From contig NZ_JAGJEI010000014.1 of assembly GCF_018100985.1 (NCBI RefSeq), positions 1-64,000 of the forward strand: a stretch of 64,000 bases of DNA. The letters run 5' to 3'. Positions 20,217 to 29,206 of the stretch are shown one piece after another. The notes under the pieces are model-generated. The model searched no databases, was not told the origin of the DNA, and worked only from the letters and a program-made list of their open reading frames with translations. Both the position numbers and the translations under genes were made by a program. Origin of the DNA: Pseudoalteromonas sp. MMG007 (lineage in GTDB: Bacteria > Pseudomonadota > Gammaproteobacteria > Enterobacterales > Alteromonadaceae). Positions within the stretch are counted from its first letter, which is position 1, and each line of letters opens with the position of its first letter.

Positions 20217-22902
20217 AACTTTGATGAGATAAGTGATGCCATAAAGTTTTAAATAAGGTATTCGCTTCTATGGGCTTGGTAATATAATTATCCATGCCAC
20301 TTGCGACTGCTTTTTTTACATCATCATCATGTGCATTAGCAGATAGCCCAATAATTGGGAGTTCAAGTAAACCTAACTCGTTACGAATAACTCGGGTAGC
20401 TTCAAGCCCGTCCATTTTTGGCATTTGTATATCCATAAGCACTAGGTCATATGTATTTTCTGTGAGCTTCTCAATAGCCTCAAAACCATCATTAGCAATG
20501 TCAGCAACGCATCCTTTTGTTTTTAGAATGGCGCTCGCCACATGTTGGTTTAAAGGGTTATCTTCTACGAGCAGTATTTTATAGGTATCGAGTGCAAGCA
20601 TGCTTACATCTATTTCATCGTATTGCTGTTTTATTTGCTCAGCTTTAGGAAGCGGTGAATAAATAGGTAAGCTAAATGTAAAAGTAGATCCATGCCCTTC
20701 ATGGCTACTTAAATCTATGGCCCCGCCCATTAATTCGACCAATTTTTTGCATATACTTAAGCCCAAGCCTGTACCGCCATACTGACGAGAGGTAGAGCTA
20801 TCAGCTTGCGCAAATGGCTTAAATAACTGTTTTTGTGCCTTTTCACTAATTCCTATACCGGTGTCGTTAACACTAAAATAAGTCATTTTTTTAGACTGCC
20901 ATACCTTAAGTGTAATGCTGCCTTTAGCAGTAAACTTAATTGCATTATTAATTAAGTTTAACAGCACTTGTTTTAACCGAATAGGATCGGTTTCAATGAC
21001 TAAGTTAGTTGATTTATCGTAATCAATATTAAAGTCTAATGCTTTTGCTTCAATATCAAATTGCAGTAAATTAGCCACCTCTTCAGTAAGCTTATCTACT
21101 TCTATAGGCTCTTGTACTAAATCGAGCTTTCCAGCCTCCATTTTTGAAAAGTCGAGCACATCATTTAACACCCTTAGCAGCACACTCAGTGCGCCGTCTG
21201 CTTGTTCGATATAACTTCGCGCTTGTTGCCAATCACTCTGCTGTAACGCCAAATAATGAAGCCCTTTTATACCGTTTATAGGCGTACGCACTTCATGGCT
21301 CATATTAGCTAAAAACTGGCTTTTTATTTGATTCGCTTCATCTGCTTTTTGTTTTTCAAGTCGCAGTATTTTAGTTTGCTTTGCAACTTGCTCACGAATT
21401 CGTATGTTAGTGCCGGTGACCGAAATTAAAAATATTATTAATAACCAAACAAATAACATACCTACAATCTGTGCGAGCCAGTAAATTAACCAAGATTCTC
21501 TTTGTATCGGCTGATAAAGCTCTACATGCCACACGCGCTTACCAACGAGTAACTTATATTCTTTTAATGGCAGTAGTTGTTGGTGTTTAGCAATAAAAAT
21601 AGGTTGCGCGCTATTCTCTAGCGTCGTATCGGTAAAGCTCACTGCAACATTGTTATTTTTATTAAACAATAACGAGTTAGATAACCGCTCTAAGCTAACA
21701 ACGGCAACCACAAAGCCTTTAAAGTCATCCTCTGTTATATTATTTCCAAACACAGGGTGAAAAAACAATACACCTCGCTCAGATTCATTTTGCACTAAAT
21801 TTAGCGGCTCGCTTATTACAAGCTCATTGAGCACTTTAGCTTTAATTAACGCTGAGCGTCTAATTTCATTTGAAGCAAGATCAAAACCAATAACATCTTC
21901 ATTTCCTGCTAAGGGGTGCGCGTATTGAACGGGGTAATAAAAGTCTCGTGGAGTAACTGGCTGCCAACGTCCGTTCTCAGCTTCTTCTTTTAAATCATAA
22001 CCAGCCAGCTCAGTGTTTTTATTAGCCTGTTTAAATGCAGTTAATTGGTTGTGTGGAAGGTACGGCACCCATTCAAAAGCTAAAATATCTTCGCTATAAC
22101 TAAGCTGTTTAGAGGTAAATTGCTTAAACTCGGTAAAGCTCACTTCATCACTGCTAGAAAAAAACGTTGCTAAAAGTGCTAAATGTGCTGTTATTTCGTT
22201 GATTTGATTATTTATGGCATCTTGCGTAGCTAATATTTTAAGCTCTAATTTTTGAATGTTTTTTTCTTTTTTTGCGCTCGCAGCACCGTAAAAACTAATA
22301 CTGATTAACGCATAAATTAATAACGAAGGCAGTATTACTTGTAGGCGGTAATTTACATTTGAATAATTAAATGCCGCAAGCATAAGTGGAGTAAAGATAA
22401 GCACACCAATGCTATCTCCTATCCACCAAGCAATAAAAGTATCAGACCAAGCATAACTTGGGATCACGCCGTTAAAAATTAATAAACTAGTGCCCACGCC
22501 AGCGGCAAAAACACAACACAGAGGACCTGCAACAATCGAGCTTTGAACGCAATGTTTTAAAGAGGATAAATCAAGCGGGGCTTTTATTACTTTTATAATA
22601 AGCTGTGCACCAATCCACGCTTGTAAAGTAGAGGCAAGAGTTACAGCCGCAGCATGAACGAATACGCTGAGCTTAAAAATTTCTAATACATTTTCTAAAT
22701 GTATAAAGTTAGTTAAAAAAGCACCAACAAATACACCTAAAAAAGACCTTCGCCCCCAAATCAAAAAACCTGCGAGCGCAATGCCTGAAGGCGGCCATGC
22801 TGCAACTGCATAACCGTCTATTGCTAAAAGTGAATTGCTAAAATATCCAGTAAAAAAATAAGCACACGCTAAACCAAAAGTAATAAAAAAAAGCTGTTTC
22901 AA
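20215..22902 (-). CDS. MASE1-CHASE hybrid sensor histidine kinase
   Basis: An 895-residue membrane kinase. Residues 1-200 are a MASE1-type integral membrane sensor (WPPSGIALAGFLIWG near 36-50). Residues 220-455 form an extracytoplasmic CHASE domain (DILAFEWVPYLP; GFDLASNEIRRSAL). A further membrane segment is at 472-496. HisKA has H536 (MSHEVRTPINGIKG), HATPase has DTGIGIS and GGTGLGLS, and the C-terminal receiver has D824 in LMDIQMPKMDG. There is no HPt, so phosphate must pass to a separate HPt or regulator elsewhere. The start is TTG, preceded by AGGAG at good spacing; no upstream start exists and later ones would cut the first membrane helix. It follows hemY by 46 bases and might be cotranscribed with the heme operon. 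Confidence 0.92.
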   Translation of the reverse strand: MKQLFFITFGLACAYFFTGYFSNSLLAIDGYAVAAWPPSGIALAGFLIWGRRSFLGVFVGAFLTNFIHLENVLEIFKLSVFVHAAAVTLASTLQAWIGAQLIIKVIKAPLDLSSLKHCVQSSIVAGPLCCVFAAGVGTSLLIFNGVIPSYAWSDTFIAWWIGDSIGVLIFTPLMLAAFNYSNVNYRLQVILPSLLIYALISISFYGAASAKKEKNIQKLELKILATQDAINNQINEITAHLALLATFFSSSDEVSFTEFKQFTSKQLSYSEDILAFEWVPYLPHNQLTAFKQANKNTELAGYDLKEEAENGRWQPVTPRDFYYPVQYAHPLAGNEDVIGFDLASNEIRRSALIKAKVLNELVISEPLNLVQNESERGVLFFHPVFGNNITEDDFKGFVVAVVSLERLSNSLLFNKNNNVAVSFTDTTLENSAQPIFIAKHQQLLPLKEYKLLVGKRVWHVELYQPIQRESWLIYWLAQIVGMLFVWLLIIFLISVTGTNIRIREQVAKQTKILRLEKQKADEANQIKSQFLANMSHEVRTPINGIKGLHYLALQQSDWQQARSYIEQADGALSVLLRVLNDVLDFSKMEAGKLDLVQEPIEVDKLTEEVANLLQFDIEAKALDFNIDYDKSTNLVIETDPIRLKQVLLNLINNAIKFTAKGSITLKVWQSKKMTYFSVNDTGIGISEKAQKQLFKPFAQADSSTSRQYGGTGLGLSICKKLVELMGGAIDLSSHEGHGSTFTFSLPIYSPLPKAEQIKQQYDEIDVSMLALDTYKILLVEDNPLNQHVASAILKTKGCVADIANDGFEAIEKLTENTYDLVLMDIQMPKMDGLEATRVIRNELGLLELPIIGLSANAHDDDVKKAVASGMDNYITKPIEANTLFKTLWHHLSHQS

Positions 22903-22948
22903 CGCCTGCGCTCCTGAACATCAAATTTAATAAATTACAGTGTAGCCT

Positions 22949-24067
22949 TTATTGATACAAAACGAGTGCTTTATCGGCTTGAGCTGTTTGCTTATAACTC
23001 AATGCCGCCTGTTCACTAAATTGTTTTTTATTTTCTGCGTTTAGCGCTTTATCAAACACCTTTGCAGCTAATGTATAATCGCCCTGCGCATTAGCTAAAC
23101 ATGCTAGCGAAAGCAATAAAGCGTTGTTTGAATCGTCTTTCTTAAGGCGTTCTTGAATAGTTGTTTGTAACTTAACAGCATCGGCAGCAGTGGTTTTACT
23201 TAATATATTAGCAAGTAATAAGTGCTGCTCATTATGTTTGACCATTTTAATTAAATCGTTCTCAATTACGCTTAATTGACCAGCTTGTGCCATTTGCATT
23301 AAATAAGCATTATGGGCATGAGCCTGTAACTTTTTAGGTAACTGTTTATACTTTTTAGTGAGTTTGTCGTCATCGATCGCACTAAAATAAGCATTAAATA
23401 ATTGTGTCCACTGCGTCTCGTTGAGCACTTTTTTACGATACAAGCGCGGCAAATACTCTTCAAGGGCATCAAAATGCTGTTGTTGCACCAGCACTTCGGC
23501 ATAAAGTTTAAGCTCCAAAGGCGTTGCTTTTTTAGCATCTGCACTGGTACGCATTTGCGACTCAATTGCGCTACTATCGCCACTTGCAAGCCACAGTTTT
23601 GCTACTTTGAGCTGGTTTTCTGGGCTTATTTCAAATAAACGCTCTAGTGCTTTATCTGCTTGGTTATTAGTGAGGGCTGCTTTGGCCAATAATGCTAAGC
23701 GAATATCTTCAAATTTACTTGGCACGCCATTACCCGATAATGCCTGCTCTACATGCTCGTAATCATCGTTAATAGCACTCCAAAGAGCTTGCTCTATGGC
23801 AGCGTGCTTACGCTCTTGGCTACGCGCAAAAAAGCCATGTTTAGTATTATGATATATCGATAGTAAATAACGTATTAACTTATAAGTTAAGTACAGCACA
23901 GCTGCTGTAATCACCGCCATAATACAAAACGACACTATAGTGCCTTCAATCGTTGTATTATTAAACGAAATAAGCACATAGCCTTTTTCATCTAATACAA
24001 ACGGAGTGACCGCCAGTACTACAACAATAGCTACAATTAATATAATTATCCCTATCATTGCATCCAC
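22949..24067 (-). CDS. hemY: heme biosynthesis-associated TPR protein HemY
   Basis: A 372-residue inner-membrane protein of the proteobacterial hemY group, not the Gram-positive protoporphyrinogen oxidase of the same name. Two membrane helices lie in the first 65 residues, followed by the HemY_N region and TPR repeats to the C-terminus (ALYLTYKLIRYLLSIY; RLFEISPENQLKVAKLWLASGD). It is thought to assist late porphyrin handling. Its start overlaps the end of hemDX by 13 bases, implying translational coupling. Length is similar to E. coli HemY (398). Confidence 0.9.
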   Translation of the reverse strand: MDAMIGIIILIVAIVVVLAVTPFVLDEKGYVLISFNNTTIEGTIVSFCIMAVITAAVLYLTYKLIRYLLSIYHNTKHGFFARSQERKHAAIEQALWSAINDDYEHVEQALSGNGVPSKFEDIRLALLAKAALTNNQADKALERLFEISPENQLKVAKLWLASGDSSAIESQMRTSADAKKATPLELKLYAEVLVQQQHFDALEEYLPRLYRKKVLNETQWTQLFNAYFSAIDDDKLTKKYKQLPKKLQAHAHNAYLMQMAQAGQLSVIENDLIKMVKHNEQHLLLANILSKTTAADAVKLQTTIQERLKKDDSNNALLLSLACLANAQGDYTLAAKVFDKALNAENKKQFSEQAALSYKQTAQADKALVLYQ

Positions 24068-25887
24068 TCCTTAACCTGTTCTGTGCTTTTTAAGGTCACT
24101 TTAGGGTTAAAGTTTAGCTGCTCCTTTTCAAGGTTTGCTAGTACTTTTAATACTGACTTAGTTGCATCATCGTCTTGCTTAAAATACTCAGTAACCAAGC
24201 GCTTAGCTTCACCTAGGGCATTAAAATAAATACTCGCTTGCTTACTCATTAACGCATCTTGCGCCTGAGTTAAATTAAGTTTAATACGCTGATTAATTAA
24301 ATGGCGTTCTTGGTCAGTTAACATCGGCTCAATTGCCACACCTTCGTGATGACGAATGGTGATAAAGCTATCAACTATTTTATTCCAGCTATTACTTAAG
24401 TTTTGCTGCCAATCGCTTATGTCTTCACTTAGTGCGTTTTTCTCAACTTCTTCTTTATCCGAAGGCACATTAACCGCATTAAAAACTAGGTCATCAATGC
24501 TGTTTAAAACACTGTTTAATTGTAAATAAATAGCCTCTGTTGCTATTGGTTTTAAACTATCAAGCATTTGCATGTCTTGCATAATGGCTTGGCGAACTTC
24601 TACAGTTCCAGGATGTTCACTTAGTAATGAATCTAAACGCTTAAGTACAGCACTTGCACCTTGGTAATCTTTTTCAGCCCATAACTTAAATTCAGCCATA
24701 CGCTGTAAGCTACTTACTTCTTGCGGGTTAAGCGAAACACCTTGTTGCTGAGCTTGCTGAAGAGCTGCTTTTAATTGCTGCTGATTATTGGCTGTACTTT
24801 CTTTTAGCGCTGCCGTTACCTTTTGCTCACTATTAAACAGCGCTTGCTGCAAATTAGATTGTGCAGACTTAAGCGCTTGCAGCTCTTGAGCCAGTAACTT
24901 GTTTTGTTCATTCAGCTCATTAACTGCGCTATCTTGAGCCTTACCTGCATTCAATTTTTGGTAAAACTCAAAACCTACCCCACTTGCTACAACAAGCGAA
25001 ATAATAAGCGCAAGTACCGCTACTTTACTTATTTTTTGCTTACTATTATTAGGCTTATTAGCTGTATTTACAGGATCTTTTTTATTTGAAGGCGCGGCTG
25101 CTTTAGCTGCGGTTTTGCTATTTGCCGTTACTGGCTTTGACTGTTCGCTCATGTTGCTACCTTGCTGTTTGATGCAGGAAAACATAGCGTTGTCGCCTGC
25201 CCCTGCTGCAATGTGTATATTAGCCGAACTTACCTGTTGCTGCTGTAAATAAGCGGCAATGCGCTCGCTAGCAACATAAAATCGGCACTGTTGTAACCAC
25301 TGTAATTGTTCTTGAGTTAGCTTATCAAATATTGCATCTACTGCTGCATTACTTGTAATGACTATACCTTGTACCTTCAGGCCTTGCCAGTGGTCTGTCC
25401 AGTTGGCTTTTTCAGCGGATACGGGCTCCCTTTTGTAAACAACGCAATTATTTAAAAAAGCGCCGCGTTCCTTTAGTGTTTTGGCTATATCGGGACGACC
25501 CGCTTGGCCTTTTATTAACACTATATTGCTGCCATCAACCTCAGCTAGTGACTTTAATGCTAATAAACCTTCTGAATCATATTGCTTAGGTACGGCAGCC
25601 CTAACACCAAACTGCTCATAAATAGTATCGGCTGTTTGTTGCCCAATGGCATAAAATTGCGCTTTAGTATTTATATTTGGCTTTAATTGAGCAAGAGCGG
25701 TTACGGCGTCTTGCGATATAAATATAATTTTATCGGCATTTAACAGGGGGCTCAACTCGGTACTTGAGGGCGTTAAATGAGTCAGTTTTAAAACAGGAAA
25801 TAATGACGCCTGATAACCCGCTTCCTCAAGTTGTTGAGCAAGGGCTGCGCCTTTTCCTTCGGGCCGAGTTATCAGAATATGTGTCAT
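24055..25887 (-). CDS. hemD: fused uroporphyrinogen-III synthase HemD / membrane protein HemX
   Basis: A 610-residue fusion of two proteins that are separate in E. coli. Residues 1-245 are HemD, which cyclises hydroxymethylbilane to uroporphyrinogen III (ITRPEGKGAALAQQLEEAG at the start, VLIKGQAGRPDIAKTL, IVITSNAAVDAIF, FYVASERIAAYL). Residues 246-610 are HemX: a Lys/Ala/Asn-rich linker, one membrane helix (about 286-305), a coiled coil and the conserved HemX C-terminal half (WAEKDYQGASAVLKRLD). HemX was once called a uroporphyrin-III methyltransferase but lacks that domain. At the junction, codon 246 is ATG with AAGG eight bases upstream, so free HemX may also be made. It follows hemC with no gap. 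Confidence 0.92.
   Translation of the reverse strand: MTHILITRPEGKGAALAQQLEEAGYQASLFPVLKLTHLTPSSTELSPLLNADKIIFISQDAVTALAQLKPNINTKAQFYAIGQQTADTIYEQFGVRAAVPKQYDSEGLLALKSLAEVDGSNIVLIKGQAGRPDIAKTLKERGAFLNNCVVYKREPVSAEKANWTDHWQGLKVQGIVITSNAAVDAIFDKLTQEQLQWLQQCRFYVASERIAAYLQQQQVSSANIHIAAGAGDNAMFSCIKQQGSNMSEQSKPVTANSKTAAKAAAPSNKKDPVNTANKPNNSKQKISKVAVLALIISLVVASGVGFEFYQKLNAGKAQDSAVNELNEQNKLLAQELQALKSAQSNLQQALFNSEQKVTAALKESTANNQQQLKAALQQAQQQGVSLNPQEVSSLQRMAEFKLWAEKDYQGASAVLKRLDSLLSEHPGTVEVRQAIMQDMQMLDSLKPIATEAIYLQLNSVLNSIDDLVFNAVNVPSDKEEVEKNALSEDISDWQQNLSNSWNKIVDSFITIRHHEGVAIEPMLTDQERHLINQRIKLNLTQAQDALMSKQASIYFNALGEAKRLVTEYFKQDDDATKSVLKVLANLEKEQLNFNPKVTLKSTEQVKEWMQ
25150..25163 (-). promoter_or_regulatory. 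internal ribosome-binding site and ATG at the HemD/HemX junction
   Basis: Inside the fused gene an AAGG (25163-25160 leftward) stands eight bases before an in-frame ATG (25152). Translation from there would give a 365-residue stand-alone HemX beginning MSEQSKPVT, exactly where separate hemX genes begin. Confidence 0.5.
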
Positions 25888-26826
25888 TTATGCGTCTCTA
25901 TAAACTTCAGCTAATATTTTATCTGCACCTTGAGCTAGTAGCTTTTTAGCAAGCTCAATACCAATTTCCTCTGCATCATTGATATGGCCAGTAACTTCAT
26001 CGTGTAAAATTTCACTGCCATCAACGGCGCCAACTAAGCCACGTAAATGTACCTGTTCGCCATCAACTAATGCATAAGCGCCTATTGGTACCTGACAACC
26101 GCCTTCTAAATGACGGTTCATTGCGCGCTCTGCATTTACACGAATACGTGTTTGCGTATGTTCAAGCGGTGCAAGTAGTGCTTTAGTTACTTCATCATCA
26201 ATACGACACTCAATGCCTACAGCACCTTGACCATTTGCAGGTAATGATACTTCTGGCTCAATGTAATCGGCAATACGCTCGCCCATTTCTAAACGAATAA
26301 GCCCTGCAGCCGCTAAAATAATAGCATCATATTGGCCATCATCTAATTTAGCCAAACGTGTATTCACGTTACCGCGCAAATCACGAATTTCTAAATCTGG
26401 GCGAAGCGCTCTTACTTGGCACTGACGACGTAAACTCGAAGTTCCTACAATAGCACCTTTTGGCAACTCGCTTAAATTAGCAAAGTTATTTGAAACAAAT
26501 GCATCGCGTGGATCTTCTCGCTCACAAATAGTATGTAGATCAAGCCCTTCAGGAAACTCTACTGGTACATCTTTCATAGAGTGTACGGCAATATCTGCAC
26601 GACCATCTAACATAGCTTGCTCAAGCTCTTTAACAAATAAGCCTTTACCGCCAATTTTAGCAAGTGGAGTATCTAAAATAATATCCCCTTGAGTCGACAT
26701 TGGGACTAATTCTACACGCACATCATTATGAAAATGCTCAAGTTGTGCTTTTACAAATTCAGCCTGCCAAAGTGCTAAAGCACTTTTACGGGTGGCAATG
26801 CGTACTAGTTTTGTTTTTTCTGTCAT
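25888..26826 (-). CDS. hemC: hydroxymethylbilane synthase (porphobilinogen deaminase)
   Basis: A 312-residue enzyme joining four porphobilinogens into hydroxymethylbilane. Seen are [18 protein letters not shown] at the start, catalytic Asp region [14 protein letters not shown], the arginine cluster [34 protein letters not shown] in outline, and the dipyrromethane-cofactor Cys in EGGCQVPIG. The ATG at 26826 is preferred over an upstream TTG (26838), which would add only four residues. Its stop codon abuts the hemD start, so hemC, hemDX and hemY form one tightly packed operon. Confidence 0.96.
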   Translation of the reverse strand: MTEKTKLVRIATRKSALALWQAEFVKAQLEHFHNDVRVELVPMSTQGDIILDTPLAKIGGKGLFVKELEQAMLDGRADIAVHSMKDVPVEFPEGLDLHTICEREDPRDAFVSNNFANLSELPKGAIVGTSSLRRQCQVRALRPDLEIRDLRGNVNTRLAKLDDGQYDAIILAAAGLIRLEMGERIADYIEPEVSLPANGQGAVGIECRIDDEVTKALLAPLEHTQTRIRVNAERAMNRHLEGGCQVPIGAYALVDGEQVHLRGLVGAVDGSEILHDEVTGHINDAEEIGIELAKKLLAQGADKILAEVYRDA

Positions 26827-26862
26827 AGGGGTATCCAAATAGTTACTGCTAAATAGCTAAGC

Positions 26863-27843
26863 TTAGTCAGCTAAAATTCTAAATTCTTTTTGAGCAATTA
26901 AGTTGCCCTGCTCATCAACAACATCTACACGCCAGTGGCCTGTTTGTGTATCCATAATCTTTTTTGTTGAGTAAGTTCTGTAACGGGGTGATGTCACGCT
27001 TAGTGATATTTCGGCCATAGTTTCACCTTCGAAGGACCATACATGTTTAACTTGTTGCCCTTGTAAATTTTTAAGCTCACTAAAAAATGACAAACCCTCA
27101 TCAAACTGATTTAACCTTATATCGGCTGCAAATACATTTGTAGGCTCGCGTTTACTTACTTCGCGAGTAAGTACTGCACGGCTAATTTTGCCTGTATCTA
27201 TTTGTGCGCCTAACGCTACACTTGCTACATGTGCATCAGCAGAAAACCCTTCTGTGCTAGTCAAGGCACCATCATCACTGTCTAATTCAACTGATAAATC
27301 GCTAGCGCTTACAGGTTGCTCGCTACTTTGCAGCTCTTCGCTTTCAGGTTCTTGTTCTTGCTGTATTTCATTATCAAGCTCAGAGTCTAAGGCTGTATTA
27401 GCGCTATTATTTTGCGGTATATTATTTGCCGCTAACGCATTTTCATCGCCTACAAAATCTGTATTCTCAGAAGCCACAGATTGAGGCTCTTCATTTTGTA
27501 AATTTTGTGAAGCTAACAGCGGGTCAATACTCGCTTGTGTCATGTTATCAGGCTCATCAAGTAAATCACTTTGCTGTGCTTCACTATTTATATTTGCCTC
27601 GTCGACTTTTTCGCTATTTTGCAGGCTCTCATCAACGCTTAAAAATTGCGCTTGCTCGTTAGCATGCTCACCTTGGTCAGCATTTACCGATGCAGTTAGC
27701 CCATACGCTACAGCAGCAGAGGTCATTACTACCAACATAGAAATACTCACAATACGACGCCAGTGCCACTCATAACTAACCGTAGGCACATTATTTTGTG
27801 GTTCGCGTTTAACATTTGCTTTAATTACTATTTTTTGACTCAT
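26863..27843 (-). CDS. membrane-anchored DUF2914 domain protein
   Basis: A 326-residue protein with a short cytoplasmic N-terminus, one membrane helix (about 31-51, IVSISMLVVMTSAAVAYGL), then a long acidic, Glu/Gln/Asn/Ser-rich low-complexity linker (about 55-205), and a C-terminal DUF2914 domain (VSKREPTNVF to the end: HVWSFEGETMAEISLSV, GHWRVDVVDEQGNLI). The domain is believed to be a periplasmic beta fold; its role is unknown. GAGG precedes the ATG. It lies 36 bases upstream of hemC and 22 bases downstream of the esterase gene, so it is likely transcribed with the heme genes. Confidence 0.85.
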   Translation of the reverse strand: MSQKIVIKANVKREPQNNVPTVSYEWHWRRIVSISMLVVMTSAAVAYGLTASVNADQGEHANEQAQFLSVDESLQNSEKVDEANINSEAQQSDLLDEPDNMTQASIDPLLASQNLQNEEPQSVASENTDFVGDENALAANNIPQNNSANTALDSELDNEIQQEQEPESEELQSSEQPVSASDLSVELDSDDGALTSTEGFSADAHVASVALGAQIDTGKISRAVLTREVSKREPTNVFAADIRLNQFDEGLSFFSELKNLQGQQVKHVWSFEGETMAEISLSVTSPRYRTYSTKKIMDTQTGHWRVDVVDEQGNLIAQKEFRILAD

Positions 27844-27865
27844 ATTGACCTCAGCGGCTCCAAAA

Positions 27866-28522
27866 TTAGCTTAAACGGGCAATTAACCATTGGCGAATAG
27901 CTTGCAATTCTTCTGCACAAACCTGGTGAGCCATTGGGTAATCTTGCCAGCTTACATCCATGTTATGTGCTGTTAATACTTCATACGCACTTCTTCCCGC
28001 ACTATGCGGCACTACGTTATCTTGACTACCATGCGCCATAAATACGTTTAAATCGGTATGTTTTGCTTCGTCTGCAAATTTTTGAGGCACACACATGTAC
28101 GTAGATAGCGCCATAACACCACCTAGTTTGTGCTCAAAACGTGGCGCTAAATGTAGCGACACTACGCCACCTTGTGAAAAACCAGCCAAAATAATTTTAT
28201 GAGCAGGTATGCCGTTAGCCATTTCTTGATTAATAAGCGCTTGAACTTTCTCAGCTGAATCTCTTACGCCTTGCTCATCGGCACGCTTATCTAATTCTAT
28301 AGATTTAATATCGTACCAAGAACGCATTTCCATGCCACCATTTATGGTGACCGGCTGCACTGGTGCATGTGGAAATACAAATCGTATACCTAGCTCACTG
28401 GGTAAATTAAGCTGCGGTGCTACAGGCGCAAAACCATCGCCTGAATCACCTAAACCATGTAACCAAATTACCGTTGCTTTGTGTTCTGATTGCGCCGGAT
28501 ATTCTACAAATTCTAAACTCAT
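27866..28522 (-). CDS. alpha/beta-hydrolase, carboxylesterase (Abhydrolase_2 family)
   Basis: A 218-residue cytoplasmic esterase of the carboxylesterase/lysophospholipase family. Visible are the oxyanion strand [17 protein letters not shown], the nucleophile elbow GFSQGG, the catalytic Asp in HGSQDNVVP and the His in [10 protein letters not shown]. The ATG at 28522 overlaps the cyaY stop as ATGA, the normal sign of translational coupling, so it is chosen over the upstream ATG at 28537. The natural substrate is unknown. Confidence 0.9.
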   Translation of the reverse strand: MSLEFVEYPAQSEHKATVIWLHGLGDSGDGFAPVAPQLNLPSELGIRFVFPHAPVQPVTINGGMEMRSWYDIKSIELDKRADEQGVRDSAEKVQALINQEMANGIPAHKIILAGFSQGGVVSLHLAPRFEHKLGGVMALSTYMCVPQKFADEAKHTDLNVFMAHGSQDNVVPHSAGRSAYEVLTAHNMDVSWQDYPMAHQVCAEELQAIRQWLIARLS

Positions 28523-28842
28523 AGTGATGATTGCCACTTAATCTCTTGGCCTGCTTGGCGAGTAGATGCTTGATTCATAAACTCCCAAAACTCAGCGCCA
28601 GAACGGTTATCAATCCATTGGCCGTCGCGCATTTCAAAGTGGTGACCATTAAATTTAGTTGCCACCCATACTTGGTGTAAAGGCGCTTGTTTATTAATTA
28701 CAATTTTACTTTTATCAGCAAATATAATTTCTAAAATACCTTGCGCCGACTCATAATCTAAATCAGCTTCGCAATCATCAACTTGCTCTTCAATTGTGAA
28801 CATAAGAGCTTCGGCTAATTGGTGATATTCGTGTTCAGTCAT
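28519..28842 (-). CDS. cyaY: iron-sulfur assembly protein CyaY (bacterial frataxin)
   Basis: A 107-residue frataxin that binds iron and tunes IscS activity in Fe-S assembly. The acidic helix ([29 protein letters not shown] in outline) and the sheet motif with [12 protein letters not shown] and the conserved W-I-D-NRSG region are present. Length matches E. coli CyaY (106). AAGGAAA precedes the ATG. It heads the leftward run to hemC, placing iron and heme metabolism together, and is divergent from lptM, as in E. coli. Confidence 0.95.
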   Translation of the reverse strand: MTEHEYHQLAEALMFTIEEQVDDCEADLDYESAQGILEIIFADKSKIVINKQAPLHQVWVATKFNGHHFEMRDGQWIDNRSGAEFWEFMNQASTRQAGQEIKWQSSL

Positions 28843-29011
28843 TGTAATTTTCCTTTGCAGGCGAGCCGCCTAATATTGGGTACATTTCAGCTTATAATTA
28901 GCTTTAAAAGTGTGCAGCTAGTGTAACAGGAATAAAATCATCCGCGAATAGCTGCATTTTTTAGATATTCTGTTACTCTGCGATTATAAAGCCAGCAACC
29001 ATATTAATCTA

Positions 29012-29206
29012 ATGAAAGCGACACATACCTTACAATTAAAAAAACTAATAATGAGCACTGTACTGCTAAGCGCATTAGCTGGTTGCGGTCAAAGTGGCCC
29101 TCTTTATTTACCAGAGCAACAAGCTGATCAAAATCAACCTCAAGAAACAGTTAAACCAGTAACTGTTTCAGAGCAAAACAACACACAGCAAAGTCAGGAG
29201 CAATAA
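29012..29206 (+). CDS. lptM: LPS-assembly lipoprotein LptM (YifL)
   Basis: A 64-residue lipoprotein with the lipobox LAGC and directly after it the family signature GQSGPLYLP, followed by a Gln/Glu-rich tail. In E. coli, LptM binds the LptD-LptE complex and helps LptD reach its native disulfides. It is the first gene of the lptM-lysA-dapF-DUF484-xerC-yigB run, and lysA begins immediately after its stop codon. Confidence 0.88.
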   Translation: MKATHTLQLKKLIMSTVLLSALAGCGQSGPLYLPEQQADQNQPQETVKPVTVSEQNNTQQSQEQ

